Assembly: GCF_003857055.1 (NCBI RefSeq)
Contig: NZ_QGSZ01000154.1
Span: 1 to 37,081, forward strand
Reading direction: 5' to 3'
Length of the DNA: 37,081 bases
DNA from: Micromonospora inaquosa
Lineage (GTDB): Bacteria; Actinomycetota; Actinomycetes; Mycobacteriales; Micromonosporaceae
Each line of letters starts with the position of its first letter. The stretch's first letter is position 1. The notes beneath the pieces are model-generated. The model ran no database searches and was not told the DNA's origin. It saw only the letters and a program-made list of their open reading frames with translations. The position numbers and the translations under genes are program-made. Positions 6,852-14,555 of this stretch are shown in pieces.

Positions 6852-7679
6852 TCAGGGCTGCTCGTCCAGGCCGGTCAGGTCGATGTCGGTCGCCTCGGTG
6901 ACCGCTCGGATGGCCGTCACCGACGCGTACCCGGCGGCCAGCAACGCCACGTCCGTGCCGGGCTGTGCGGCCTGCCCCGGCTCCTCCAGCGAGGTACGGA
7001 TGAAGCCGTGGCCGGATTCGGCCACCGTCATCTGCACCTGACCGAAGCTGGCCAGACTGCCTCGCCGCACCCCACGCAGCTGCCCGTGCGGTAGGTCCGG
7101 GGCGTTCACGTTGAGCACGCTCTCCATCGGCGCGGAGGTCAACCGGGGGAGCAGGTCCAGGGCCACCCAAGCGGCGGTGCTCCAGTGCCGCTCGGCGTCG
7201 CGTACCTGGGCGGCGGCGTCCACCGCGGCGCCACCGCTTGCGGCAGTCGCCTCGCCGGCCGAGAGCACGTCGAGGGAGACCGCCATCGCCCGGCAACCGT
7301 TCGTGGCGGCGGTGAACGCGGCGCCCACGGTCCCGGAGTGCAACACCGCGCGGCCGGCGTTGGCGCCCCGGTTGATCCCGGAGAGCACCACCGACGGCGG
7401 TGGCCCGAACGCCCCGTGCAGGGCGATCAGCGTGATGAAGCCGGGAGACCCGGCCACCCCGTACGCCGGCACCCCCGCCAGGTCCGGCAGCGGGTGGTCG
7501 TGCACGACGACTCGCCCGTCGCGCTCCATGGCGCTCATCGCGGCGCTGGTGCCGCTCGCCTCCTCCATCGGCGCGGCGACCACCACGTCCAGTCCCCGCT
7601 GCCTGGCCGCCCAGGCCAGCGCCTGGATGCCCGGCGCCGCGATCCCGTCGTCGTTGGTGATCAGCACCCGCAGGGTCAT
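6852..7679 (-). CDS. surE: 5'-nucleotidase SurE
   Basis: SurE survival protein, a metal-dependent nucleoside 5'-monophosphate phosphohydrolase of the cytosol, 275 residues. Metal-site motif TNDDG is at 8-12 with APG following, a Ser-rich loop SGTSAAMS is at 42-49, and the signature SGINRGANAGRAVLHSGTVGAA is at about 100-121. All match the family core. The C-terminal part (TDVALLAAGYASVTAI) is also typical. Its ATG overlaps the stop of the PfkB-family kinase by 4 bp (ATGA), an uncommon pairing of sugar kinase and phosphatase in one coupled unit. SurE is often associated with stationary-phase survival, and it may also dephosphorylate sugar phosphates or polyphosphate. Confidence 0.93.
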   Translation of the reverse strand: MTLRVLITNDDGIAAPGIQALAWAARQRGLDVVVAAPMEEASGTSAAMSAMERDGRVVVHDHPLPDLAGVPAYGVAGSPGFITLIALHGAFGPPPSVVLSGINRGANAGRAVLHSGTVGAAFTAATNGCRAMAVSLDVLSAGEATAASGGAAVDAAAQVRDAERHWSTAAWVALDLLPRLTSAPMESVLNVNAPDLPHGQLRGVRRGSLASFGQVQMTVAESGHGFIRTSLEEPGQAAQPGTDVALLAAGYASVTAIRAVTEATDIDLTGLDEQP

Positions 7680-8653
7680 CGCTCGGTCACCCGGTCGGCC
7701 AACTCGTCCGGGGTGGTCCGCTCCTGTTGCCGGCTGTCCGCCGGTACCAACCGGACCCGGTCCACCAGCCCGGTGATCGAATCCAGTCGTCCGGTGCCCA
7801 GGCCGTGCCGGGTCACATTCAGCGCGCCAGCGGCGGCGCCGGTACGGATGGCGGTCCGGATGTCCCCGCCCCGGGCCACGACGGCCGCCACTCCGGCGGT
7901 CATCGAGTCGCCCGCGCCGCGCGGGTCGGCGGCCTCCAGCCGGGGCATCTCGACCTGGAACAACTCCCCGTCGATGAGCGCCAGCGCCGGCTGGTCCGCG
8001 CGGCTCACCACCACCGTCTCGGCGCCGCCCGCGTGCAGCTCGTACATGGCCTGGGTCAGCTCCACGGTGTCGTCGCTGCGGGCGCGGCCGTCGCGGATCA
8101 ACTCCTGGTGACTGACCTTGAGGAAGAACACCCCGCTCTCCAGCACCGAACCGAGGTGATCGCCGGAGAGGTCGACCACCACCCGGCCGCCGTTCGCGCC
8201 GAGGTCGGCGGCGAAGCGTCGGTACAGGTCGGCAGGTACGAGCCAGGGCTCATTCGGTCCACTGAGGATGCTCACCGAGGCCCGCAGGCCCTCCCCGAGG
8301 GCGAGGTTGTACAGCTCGTCGATCTCGTGGCGGCTCAGCGGCTGCCCGGGGACGTCGGCGATCTCCTGCCGGGAGCCGCCGCGGCGATCGTGCACGTACC
8401 CGCCGCTGCCGGAGTCACGGACCACCACCTTGAGGTCCACGCCCTCGCTGACCAGCAGCGGCTCCAGCACCTGGCCGATCTCGCCGCCGAGGGCGGCGCA
8501 GAGCACCACGTCGACACCGAGGGAGATCACCATCCGGGCCTGCCAGACGCCCTGCCCGCCGGGGTGCAGGTGCAGCTCAGGGTGGTCGTTGGGCTGGTCC
8601 ACGGTCACCGTCAGCTGTGGAGTGGGCGCGAAGACCATCACGTGCCCGCTCAT
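7676..8653 (-). CDS. PfkB-family sugar kinase, 1-phosphofructokinase-like
   Basis: A ribokinase-superfamily kinase of 325 residues that transfers phosphate from ATP to a sugar or sugar phosphate. Substrate-site glycines appear as HPGGQGVWQAR (31-40), replacing the GGKGxNVA of FruK/LacC, and the ATP/anion-hole signature DPRGAGDSMTAG (243-254) carries the catalytic base D249. The lack of the Asn-Val-Ala sequence and the Trp in that loop mean the substrate is uncertain; fructose-1-phosphate or tagatose-6-phosphate kinases are the closest known types. The ATG giving MSGHVMVFAPTP is chosen because upstream residues are Arg/Pro-rich; its ribosome site is weak. It is first in a two-gene unit with surE (ATGA overlap). 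Confidence 0.85.
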   Translation of the reverse strand: MSGHVMVFAPTPQLTVTVDQPNDHPELHLHPGGQGVWQARMVISLGVDVVLCAALGGEIGQVLEPLLVSEGVDLKVVVRDSGSGGYVHDRRGGSRQEIADVPGQPLSRHEIDELYNLALGEGLRASVSILSGPNEPWLVPADLYRRFAADLGANGGRVVVDLSGDHLGSVLESGVFFLKVSHQELIRDGRARSDDTVELTQAMYELHAGGAETVVVSRADQPALALIDGELFQVEMPRLEAADPRGAGDSMTAGVAAVVARGGDIRTAIRTGAAAGALNVTRHGLGTGRLDSITGLVDRVRLVPADSRQQERTTPDELADRVTER

Positions 8654-8842
8654 CGGTCGTCGCCGTTCATGGGGCCGCGCTCCGGCAGCTTCGGAAGATT
8701 TCACACCAACTGACCTTAATGGGGCAGGTGATGGCAGGTCACCGCATCGGCCCGGTCCGGTGCGCCGCTGGGTCCGGTCGGAGCGTTGCCAGCCGGACAT
8801 CGGTACGGGACGATCGGGCGACCAACCACGGCGGGAGACGGT

Positions 8843-9307
8843 GTGCTCAGCAGCGATACCTTCAGCTACACCGTCCAGGCCCGGTCCTCAGCCGCGCAGG
8901 CGGCGGCGCTGCTCAGCGATCTGACCCGGCAGGGCGAGCTGCATCCGCTGATCGTCCGGGTCCGCCGGGTGCCGCCCCGGCCCGGAGCGCAGGCCAGCTA
9001 CACGATCAACGACCGGCTGGTGGCCGGGCCGCTGCGCCTCCAGACCACCTACCACGCGGACGTGCTGATCAGCGAGGCCGACGAAATTGTCATGGTGGCC
9101 CGCCAGTGGCCGGCCACCACGGTGCGCAACCACACCCGACTGCGCGCCGAGCCGGACGGCCTGGTCCGCATCGACGTGGAGATCACCCTGACCGCGCCGA
9201 AGCCGCTTTTCCGCTACGCGTTTCGCCAGGCCCGAGCCGCCCACCTCGCCCTCGCGACCCGGCTGGGCGCGGCCCTCGACCGCACCGGCGAACCCCCACC
9301 CAGCTGA
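8843..9307 (+). CDS. SRPBCC (START-like) family protein
   Basis: A small cytoplasmic protein of 154 residues with the alternating strand pattern of the SRPBCC/polyketide-cyclase fold. It has an N-terminal strand FSYTVQARSSAAQAAALLSDLTR, a beta meander through residues 40-120, and a long C-terminal helix (FRQARAAHLALATRLGAAL). This fold encloses a hydrophobic cavity for lipids or aromatic ligands; the ligand here is unknown. The GTG is chosen because GGGAG lies about 6 nt upstream. The open frame continues 19 codons further but without a better site. It is divergent from the PfkB kinase across 189 bp and convergent with the next gene. Confidence 0.75.
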   Translation: MLSSDTFSYTVQARSSAAQAAALLSDLTRQGELHPLIVRVRRVPPRPGAQASYTINDRLVAGPLRLQTTYHADVLISEADEIVMVARQWPATTVRNHTRLRAEPDGLVRIDVEITLTAPKPLFRYAFRQARAAHLALATRLGAALDRTGEPPPS

Positions 9308-9324
9308 CCCGCCGTCGCGCCGCG

Positions 9325-9819
9325 CTAGATCGTGGTTGCCCTGCGGGTGGCTACGACGGTGCGCCGTCGGCCCCACGGCTTGTAGGTGGAGAGCGCCGTT
9401 GCGATGATCATCAGGCTGGTCGACACCGCCGGCGCGATGACCAGGTCGGCGCGATCCCGTGCGGGCAGGGCGGCGCCGACCGCTCCGGCGTGGCGCAGGT
9501 TCGGGGTGAGCAGGAACAGCACCAGCCCGACCATCACCGTGGTGAGCACCAGCTTGACCAGCACCCAGCGGTGGCGCAGCAGACCCCACGGGGTGAGCAG
9601 CGAACTGGTGACTCCGATCAGCCAGACCAGGACGCTCAGCGGCGCGAACAGCACCGTGCCGACCAGGGCGGTGACCGGATAGACCACCGCCGGGTCGGCG
9701 CCCCGCTGCACGGCGATGCCGAGGGTGAGCAGCACCAGGTCGGTGCCGAGCCAGCCGAGCGAAGTGACGAGGTGCAGGGTGAGCAGCGCCTTGCGGGTGG
9801 TGGGTCGGATCCGAGGCAT
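9325..9819 (-). CDS. Integral membrane protein, four transmembrane helices
   Basis: A 164-residue multi-pass membrane protein with hydrophobic segments at about 11-36, 46-70, 85-104 and 124-142. The N-terminal segment contains LHLVTSLGWLGTDLVLL, whose His-x(5)-Trp layout recalls DUF2269/CopD-like membrane proteins. The cytoplasmic tail is strongly basic (KPWGRRRTVVATRRA). The function is not known. The gene is convergent with the SRPBCC gene, with only 17 bp between stop codons. Confidence 0.75.
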   Translation of the reverse strand: MPRIRPTTRKALLTLHLVTSLGWLGTDLVLLTLGIAVQRGADPAVVYPVTALVGTVLFAPLSVLVWLIGVTSSLLTPWGLLRHRWVLVKLVLTTVMVGLVLFLLTPNLRHAGAVGAALPARDRADLVIAPAVSTSLMIIATALSTYKPWGRRRTVVATRRATTI

Positions 9820-9911
9820 ACCGCGATGCTGCCCGCCGGCCCTGGCCGGGGCGTCCGACGAGCGACGACATCAGGGGTACGCCCGGGGACGTAGCCCGGC
9901 ACCGGACGCGC

Positions 9912-9951
9912 GTGATGCCTGTGAGTCATCACGACGACTCACAGGCATCAC
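9912..9951 (-). terminator. 16-bp perfect inverted repeat downstream of the M15-like gene
   Basis: GTGATGCCTGTGAGTC and its exact complement flank an 8-nt loop (ATCACGAC). It lies 10 bp 3' of the stop of the riboswitch-controlled cell-wall gene and is most simply its terminator. The stem has a balanced base composition unlike the GC-only terminators elsewhere in the window. Confidence 0.6.
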
Positions 9952-9961
9952 CACGCGTGGG

Positions 9962-11026
9962 TCAGTAGACCGACAGGTGTACGTGGTTGGTGTGGTCGGT
10001 GGACGGGGTGCCGTGCGCCCCGCTGTACGACTTCCACCCGCTGCTGGGCAGCCAGATCTGCCTGTACCAGATCACGTAGAGCACGGCGAGCCGGTCCGCG
10101 TTACGGATGAAGTACGCGGCCAGGTTGTTGCCGTAGGTCTTGTCGCCGCCGGTGGCGGCTCCGCCGAAGCCGCCCTTCTGCGCGGCGAAGTCGCAGGCCC
10201 GGCCCTTCGGGTGTTCACCAGAGCCGCTGGGACGGTGGCACGAGACGTACCGGGTGAAGCCCGCGGCCTTCGCCTGGTTGAGCGCGTGCAGGGTGCGCGG
10301 GGTGATGCAGCCGCTGGCCGGCGTGGGGTCGTTGACGCTGCACGACTCGGAGGGCCAGGAGCCGTCGGAGTTGCGCGGCGCGGCCGTCGCGTTGGCGCTG
10401 GAGGTGCCCCGGTTGGAGTCGGTGTCGGCGGTGGTCCGCGTCTTGGGTGTGGTGGCCACCGTCAGGGCCCGTTCGGCCTGTTCCTTGCGCTTGGCCATCA
10501 CCGTGACCTGCTTGCGCTGTTCGATGATCTCGCTGTCCAGGGCGACCCGGGTGCGGTTGGCCTGGTCCTTGCTCTTCAGCAGGTCGCGCAGCACCCGGTC
10601 CTCGTTGGCGGCCACCGCGTCCAGCGCGGCCGCCCGGTCCATGAAGCCTTCCGGAGTGCTGCTGTTGAGCAGCGCCGACATCGCGCCGAGTCGACCGGTC
10701 CGGTACGCCACTTCGGCGATCTCACCGACCTTGCCGTTGCGCTGGTCGATCTCGACCTCGATGGTCTTCAGCTGGGTGGCGAGTTGCTGCTGCCGTTGTA
10801 CGGAGGTGTCCAGGGCGCGCTTCGCGTCCAGGTAGCCCTTGCTGGCCGCCTCGAGTTGGGCGCGCAACGCCGGGGTGCCGCCCTCCTCGTCGGAGTCGGG
10901 TGCGGCGGCTCGCTGGCCGGTCGGGGGAGCGGCCGAGGCGGTGCCGGCCGGAAGCGCGACGCCGAGGGCGAACATCGCGACGATCAGGGCCGCCAGTCGG
11001 GCGGCGGGTGGTCGTGCTGGTGCCAC
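9962..11026 (-). CDS. Secreted coiled-coil protein with M15/VanY-like C-terminal domain
   Basis: An exported protein of 354 residues. A signal peptide (Arg/Pro start, hydrophobic AALIVAMFALGVAL, cleavage near ASA-A) leads to a long coiled coil (about 45-190, rich in Gln, Lys, Glu), as in peptidoglycan hydrolases with autoinhibitory helices. After a Thr/Ser linker comes a C-terminal domain (about 215-354) with four cysteines and the pattern H-P-K-G-R-A-C-D-F plus a final NHVHLSVY. The H-x6-D and HxH resemble the zinc ligands of LAS-type peptidases (M15, VanY/DacB), so it may trim peptidoglycan stem peptides. The catalytic Glu is not obvious. The GTG start has GGAAGGA 8 nt upstream; any earlier start would lie inside the c-di-AMP riboswitch. 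Confidence 0.85.
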   Translation of the reverse strand: MAPARPPAARLAALIVAMFALGVALPAGTASAAPPTGQRAAAPDSDEEGGTPALRAQLEAASKGYLDAKRALDTSVQRQQQLATQLKTIEVEIDQRNGKVGEIAEVAYRTGRLGAMSALLNSSTPEGFMDRAAALDAVAANEDRVLRDLLKSKDQANRTRVALDSEIIEQRKQVTVMAKRKEQAERALTVATTPKTRTTADTDSNRGTSSANATAAPRNSDGSWPSESCSVNDPTPASGCITPRTLHALNQAKAAGFTRYVSCHRPSGSGEHPKGRACDFAAQKGGFGGAATGGDKTYGNNLAAYFIRNADRLAVLYVIWYRQIWLPSSGWKSYSGAHGTPSTDHTNHVHLSVY

Positions 11027-11032
11027 TGCGCA

Positions 11033-11160
11033 TGTCCTTCCGTCAGCCGCCGACCGGGTTAGCTGACGGGTTCGGGACGGAAGATCCCTACCGCTGACGC
11101 GGATGCACCCCAGGAACATGGTTCCCCGGTTCGCCCAGTTGGGCGATTAGGCGGCGACCG
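11033..11160 (-). promoter_or_regulatory. c-di-AMP riboswitch (ydaO/yuaA type)
   Basis: Read on the minus strand, the leader has the conserved order of the actinomycete ydaO class. There is a CGCCCAA-C-TGGGCG hairpin, GAACCGGGGAACC, then TGGGGTGCATCC, a pairing around GGGATCTTCCGTCCC, CCGAACCCG, and CAGCTAACC. The last helix pairs CCGTCAGC (11062-11069) with GCTGACGG (11040-11047) and overlaps the first bases of the ribosome site GGAAGGA. Ligand binding could therefore control translation or termination. In actinomycetes this class precedes cell-wall hydrolase genes, as it does here; c-di-AMP normally turns expression off. Confidence 0.88.
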
Positions 11161-11202
11161 CCACCGGCGCCGGGAGGCGCCGCCTGGTGGAGGCCGGGAC
11201 CG

Positions 11203-11208
11203 AGCCTA
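11203..11208 (-). promoter_or_regulatory. Candidate -10 element (TAGGCT) for the riboswitch transcript
   Basis: On the minus strand TAGGCT fits the actinomycete TANNNT -10 pattern and would start transcription about 35-40 nt before the riboswitch. The -35 is poor (CTGCAC region). A bulged hairpin of CCACC-GGCGCC arms (about 11161-11190) lies between this element and the aptamer. Confidence 0.35.
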
Positions 11209-11306
11209 CCGTTGCCGGTGGGGCGAGTGCAGTCGATGTGACGGACGGTGCGTGCGTCATCACCGAAATTTGTGACCAAAGTTGAGCAATGCTCCGAAAA
11301 GCCCCG

Positions 11307-12224
11307 TCACCACTCGATCGAGCCACACGCTCCGGAGGCGGCTCCGGGCTCGATCTGCAAGGTGGCGTGCTCGATGCGGAAGTCGTCATGCAGGGCCGTA
11401 CGCGCCGCGGTGAGCACCGCGCCGACCTCCGCGCCGGGTGCCATGGTCAGGTGTGCGGAGGCCACCTCCATGCCCGAGGTGAGCGTCCAGACGTGCAGGT
11501 CATGCACCTCGACGACGCCGGGGACCGCGGCCAGCCGGTCGTGCACGGCGGTCACCTGGAGGTGTTCCGGTGCGGCCTGCACCAGGATGCGGATGGCGGC
11601 CCGGGCCAGCCGCCAGGTGCGCGGCAGGATGAACACGCCGATGGCGACAGCGACCAGGGGGTCGGCCCACCACCAGTCGGTGACGGTGATGAGCAGCGCC
11701 GCGCCGATGACGCCGAGCGAGCCGAGCAGGTCGCCGAGCACCTCCAGGTAGGCGCCCTGGAGGTTGATGCTCTCCCGGGCCCCGGCGCGCAGCAGGGTGA
11801 AGGCGGCGATGTTCGCGAGCAGGCCGAGCACGGCCACCGCGAGCATCGGGCCGGCGATGACCTGGTGTGGGTCGCCGAACCGGCGGAGCGCCTCGATCAC
11901 CACGTAGATGGCGACGCCGGAGAGCAGGACGGCATTGGCCAGCGCGGCGAGCACCTCGAGCCGGTAGAGCCCGAAGGTGCGCTGCGGGTCGCCGGTGGCC
12001 CGCCGGGTCGCGGTGATCGCGGCGAGCGCCATCCCGATGCCGAGCACGTCGGTGAACATGTGCCCGGCGTCGGAGAGCAGGGCGAGTGAGCCGGTGTGCA
12101 GAGCGGCCACCGCCTCGACCACCATCAGGGTGGCGAGCAGCCCGAACGCCGCCCAGAGGCGACCCCGGTGCTGGTGTGCGGCATTGGCGACGGACCCATG
12201 GTGGTGGTCATGACCTGCGCCCAC
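11307..12224 (-). CDS. CDF-family metal cation efflux protein (CzcD/ZitA-like)
   Basis: A cation diffusion facilitator that exports divalent metal (Zn2+, Co2+, Cd2+ or similar) in exchange for protons. It has an N-terminal His cluster (GHDHHHGS), six membrane helices, the helix-2 metal motif SDAGHMFTD (H-x3-D) and a C-terminal cytoplasmic domain (EVHDLHVWTLTSGM). The usual H-x3-D of helix 5 is here E-x3-D (YLEVLGDLLGS), which could affect metal choice. A GTG three codons upstream is also open, but GGAAGG abuts it; from the GTG giving MGAGHDHHHG the spacing is about 10 nt, so that is preferred. The promoter carries a palindrome consistent with ArsR/SmtB-type control. Confidence 0.9.
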   Translation of the reverse strand: MGAGHDHHHGSVANAAHQHRGRLWAAFGLLATLMVVEAVAALHTGSLALLSDAGHMFTDVLGIGMALAAITATRRATGDPQRTFGLYRLEVLAALANAVLLSGVAIYVVIEALRRFGDPHQVIAGPMLAVAVLGLLANIAAFTLLRAGARESINLQGAYLEVLGDLLGSLGVIGAALLITVTDWWWADPLVAVAIGVFILPRTWRLARAAIRILVQAAPEHLQVTAVHDRLAAVPGVVEVHDLHVWTLTSGMEVASAHLTMAPGAEVGAVLTAARTALHDDFRIEHATLQIEPGAASGACGSIEW

Positions 12225-12260
12225 GAGAATCACCTTCCGCCGCCGGCCGGGACCCGGTCA

Positions 12261-12289
12261 AATGTATGCTCACATCGCTATGTGTGCAA
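12261..12289 (-). promoter_or_regulatory. CDF promoter with embedded palindromic operator
   Basis: Minus-strand -35 TTGCAC (12289-12284) and -10 TACATT (12266-12261) are separated by exactly 17 bp. Between and over them lies an inverted repeat, TGCTCACAT (12267-12275) with ATGTGTGCA (12280-12288), one mismatch, 4-bp centre. A repressor bound here would block RNA polymerase, as expected for a metal sensor of ArsR/SmtB type. Confidence 0.6.
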
Positions 12290-12330
12290 GTGTACGTGCA
12301 GCGCCTCTCGCTGGCGGCAGTCCGGACATG

Positions 12331-14448
12331 TCAGCCGGTCGGGTCGACGGTGGTGAGCCGCTGGGTGGCCCGGGAGAGCGCCACGTACAGGGTGCGTACC
12401 CCGGCACCCGGATCCGCCCGGATCTCGCTCGGAGCGACCAGCACCACCCCGTCGTACTCCATGCCCTTGGCCTCCAGGCTGGTCACCACCTGGAGCCTGG
12501 GCGCACCGAGCGCGCCGAGCCAACCGGCGACCTCGTCGCGCCGGGGGACCGGCGTGATCACCCCGACCGTGCCCTCCACCTCGGCCAAAAGGCCGGCGGC
12601 GGCCTCCACGGTCGCGGTCTCCAACCCCGTCGCGGGCACCACCAGCTCGACCGGTTCGACCCCGGTGGAGCGGACGGCGGTCGGCAGCGGCAGTTCCGGG
12701 TAGAGCCGGCGGATCTCCGCCGCCGCCACCGCGAAGATCTCCGACGAGTTGCGGTAGTTCGTGGTGAGCGTGAAATCGTGTCGCTTGCGCCGCCCCAGCG
12801 CCTGGTCGCGGGCTCGGGTCAGCTCCTCCGGATCGCCGGTCCACGCGGTCTGCGCGGGGTCGCCCACCACGGTCCAGGAGGCCAGTCGGCCACGTCGACC
12901 GAGCATCCGCCACTGCATCGGCGAGACGTCCTGCGCCTCGTCCACCACCACGTGCGCGTAATCCCGGTAGTCCTCCGGCCGCTCCCGGGCCGCCGCGCGA
13001 GCGGCCCGCTGCCGTTCGCCGAGGGTGCTCAGCTCGCGGACACCACCGGAGAGCTGGAACGGATCGCGTCGCGCCCGGGCCGGCTGCGCGGGCTTACCGA
13101 GCAGCGCGTCCAACTCGTCCAGCAACGCCACGTCGGCGATGGTCAGCCCGGCCGAGTCCAGGTTCCGGTACGCGGCGTTGAGCAGCCGGATCTCCGCCGA
13201 GGAGAGGATTCCCCCGGCGTACCGGCGCAGCCGGTCCGGCTGCGCCAGCCAGCCGAGCACGTGCCGGGGGTGCAGCCGAGGCCACCACGCCTTGAGAAAC
13301 TCCCGGAACTCCGACCGCTCGGCGATCTCCGCCTCGAAGGCCGGCTGCTCCGGCAGTCGACCGCTGCTCAGCTCACGGGCCTGCGCCCACAGCGCGGCGA
13401 ACACCCCGTCGAACCCGGCCCGACGCACCTCGTTGCGCCGCGCACCGCGTTGCAGCGCCCGGTCCCGGATCCGGTCCAGCGCGGCCCGGTCCAGCCGCAG
13501 CAGCGTGCCCCGATAGAGCAGGCGCAGCTCACCCGGGCCGCCCGGCACCGCGTCGCGGGCCGCGCGCTCCAGCACCCGACGCATCCGCAGCGAGCCCTTC
13601 ACCGCAGCCACCTCGGGCGGGTCGGTGCGGGTGGCGGTCATCCCCGGAAAGAGGGTGCCCAACGAGTGCAGGGTCGCGGTGTCCTCACCGAGCGACGGCA
13701 GCACGGAGCCGATGTACTCGACGAAGACCGACGACGGGCCGACCACCAGGATGCCGCCGCCCGCGTAGCGACTGCGGTCGGAGTACAGCAGGAACGCGGC
13801 CCGGTGCAGGGCGACGGCGGTCTTGCCGGTGCCGGGGCCGCCCGCGACGATCGTCACCCCGGAGCCGGGCGAGCGGATCGCCTCGTCCTGCTCCCGCTGG
13901 ATGGTCGCCACGATGTCGCGCATGCCCCGACCGGTGGCCTTGGAGAGGGTGGCCAGCAACGCGCCGTCACCAACGACCGTCATCCCCTCCGGGGCGGCGT
14001 TCGGGTCCAGCAGGTCGTCCTCGATCCGGGTGACCCGCTCGGCGCGGGACTGGATGGTGCGACGCCGCACCACGTCCAGCGGCTGCGCCGGGGTGGCCTG
14101 GTAGAAGGCGGCGGCGGCCGGTGCGCGCCAGTCGACGACCAGCGTGACGGCGTCCTCGTCGCGGATCCCGAGTCGCCCGACGTGCAGCACCTGACTGTCG
14201 CGCAGGTCCAGCCGCCCGAAGACCAGCCCCTCGTGCTCGGCGTCCAGGGTGTGCCGCCGCTGCGCCGCGTGGAAGACCATCGCGTCGCGCTCGACAAGGG
14301 CACCGTGCGTGCCCACTCGCGCCATCCGGTAGCCGTCGCGCTCCGCGCGGACGGCCGACCGCCGCAGCTCGGCCAGTCGGGCATACACCCGGTCGAGGTG
14401 TCGTTGCTCGACGGCGATCTCCTGCTCCAGGCCGTTCTGGTCGGTCAA
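12331..14448 (-). CDS. helD: HelD-like RNA polymerase-associated UvrD-type ATPase
   Basis: A superfamily-1 motor ATPase of the HelD class, 705 residues, which removes RNA polymerase from DNA or recycles it; some relatives protect against rifamycins. It opens with a helical coiled-coil arm (about 1-45, LEQEIAVEQRHLDRVYARL), which inserts into the polymerase secondary channel in known HelD structures. Helicase motifs follow: GGPGTGKT (203-210), VVVDEAQD (500-507), GDPAQTAWTGD, a KGMEYDGVVLV motif and YVALSRATQRL at the end. The start is TTG with AAGGAG 6 nt upstream; the frame runs on upstream into Arg-rich residues. I saw no rifamycin-associated element in the preceding 110 bp, so an antibiotic-inducible role is not supported here. 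Confidence 0.9.
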   Translation of the reverse strand: MTDQNGLEQEIAVEQRHLDRVYARLAELRRSAVRAERDGYRMARVGTHGALVERDAMVFHAAQRRHTLDAEHEGLVFGRLDLRDSQVLHVGRLGIRDEDAVTLVVDWRAPAAAAFYQATPAQPLDVVRRRTIQSRAERVTRIEDDLLDPNAAPEGMTVVGDGALLATLSKATGRGMRDIVATIQREQDEAIRSPGSGVTIVAGGPGTGKTAVALHRAAFLLYSDRSRYAGGGILVVGPSSVFVEYIGSVLPSLGEDTATLHSLGTLFPGMTATRTDPPEVAAVKGSLRMRRVLERAARDAVPGGPGELRLLYRGTLLRLDRAALDRIRDRALQRGARRNEVRRAGFDGVFAALWAQARELSSGRLPEQPAFEAEIAERSEFREFLKAWWPRLHPRHVLGWLAQPDRLRRYAGGILSSAEIRLLNAAYRNLDSAGLTIADVALLDELDALLGKPAQPARARRDPFQLSGGVRELSTLGERQRAARAAARERPEDYRDYAHVVVDEAQDVSPMQWRMLGRRGRLASWTVVGDPAQTAWTGDPEELTRARDQALGRRKRHDFTLTTNYRNSSEIFAVAAAEIRRLYPELPLPTAVRSTGVEPVELVVPATGLETATVEAAAGLLAEVEGTVGVITPVPRRDEVAGWLGALGAPRLQVVTSLEAKGMEYDGVVLVAPSEIRADPGAGVRTLYVALSRATQRLTTVDPTG

Positions 14449-14555
14449 CGCACGCTCCTTCAAAGGTCGCTGGCAGGCGGCGGAACCGCGCGAGCCAACC
14501 GCAGAAGGGTACGGCCCCGGGCTCGACCCGCCGCGCCCGAGGTGCGCGAACGTGC

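Noticed and set aside
14449..14555. Rifamycin-associated element upstream of helD
   Set aside because: No GGGGCTTGC-type inverted repeat is present in the short leader.
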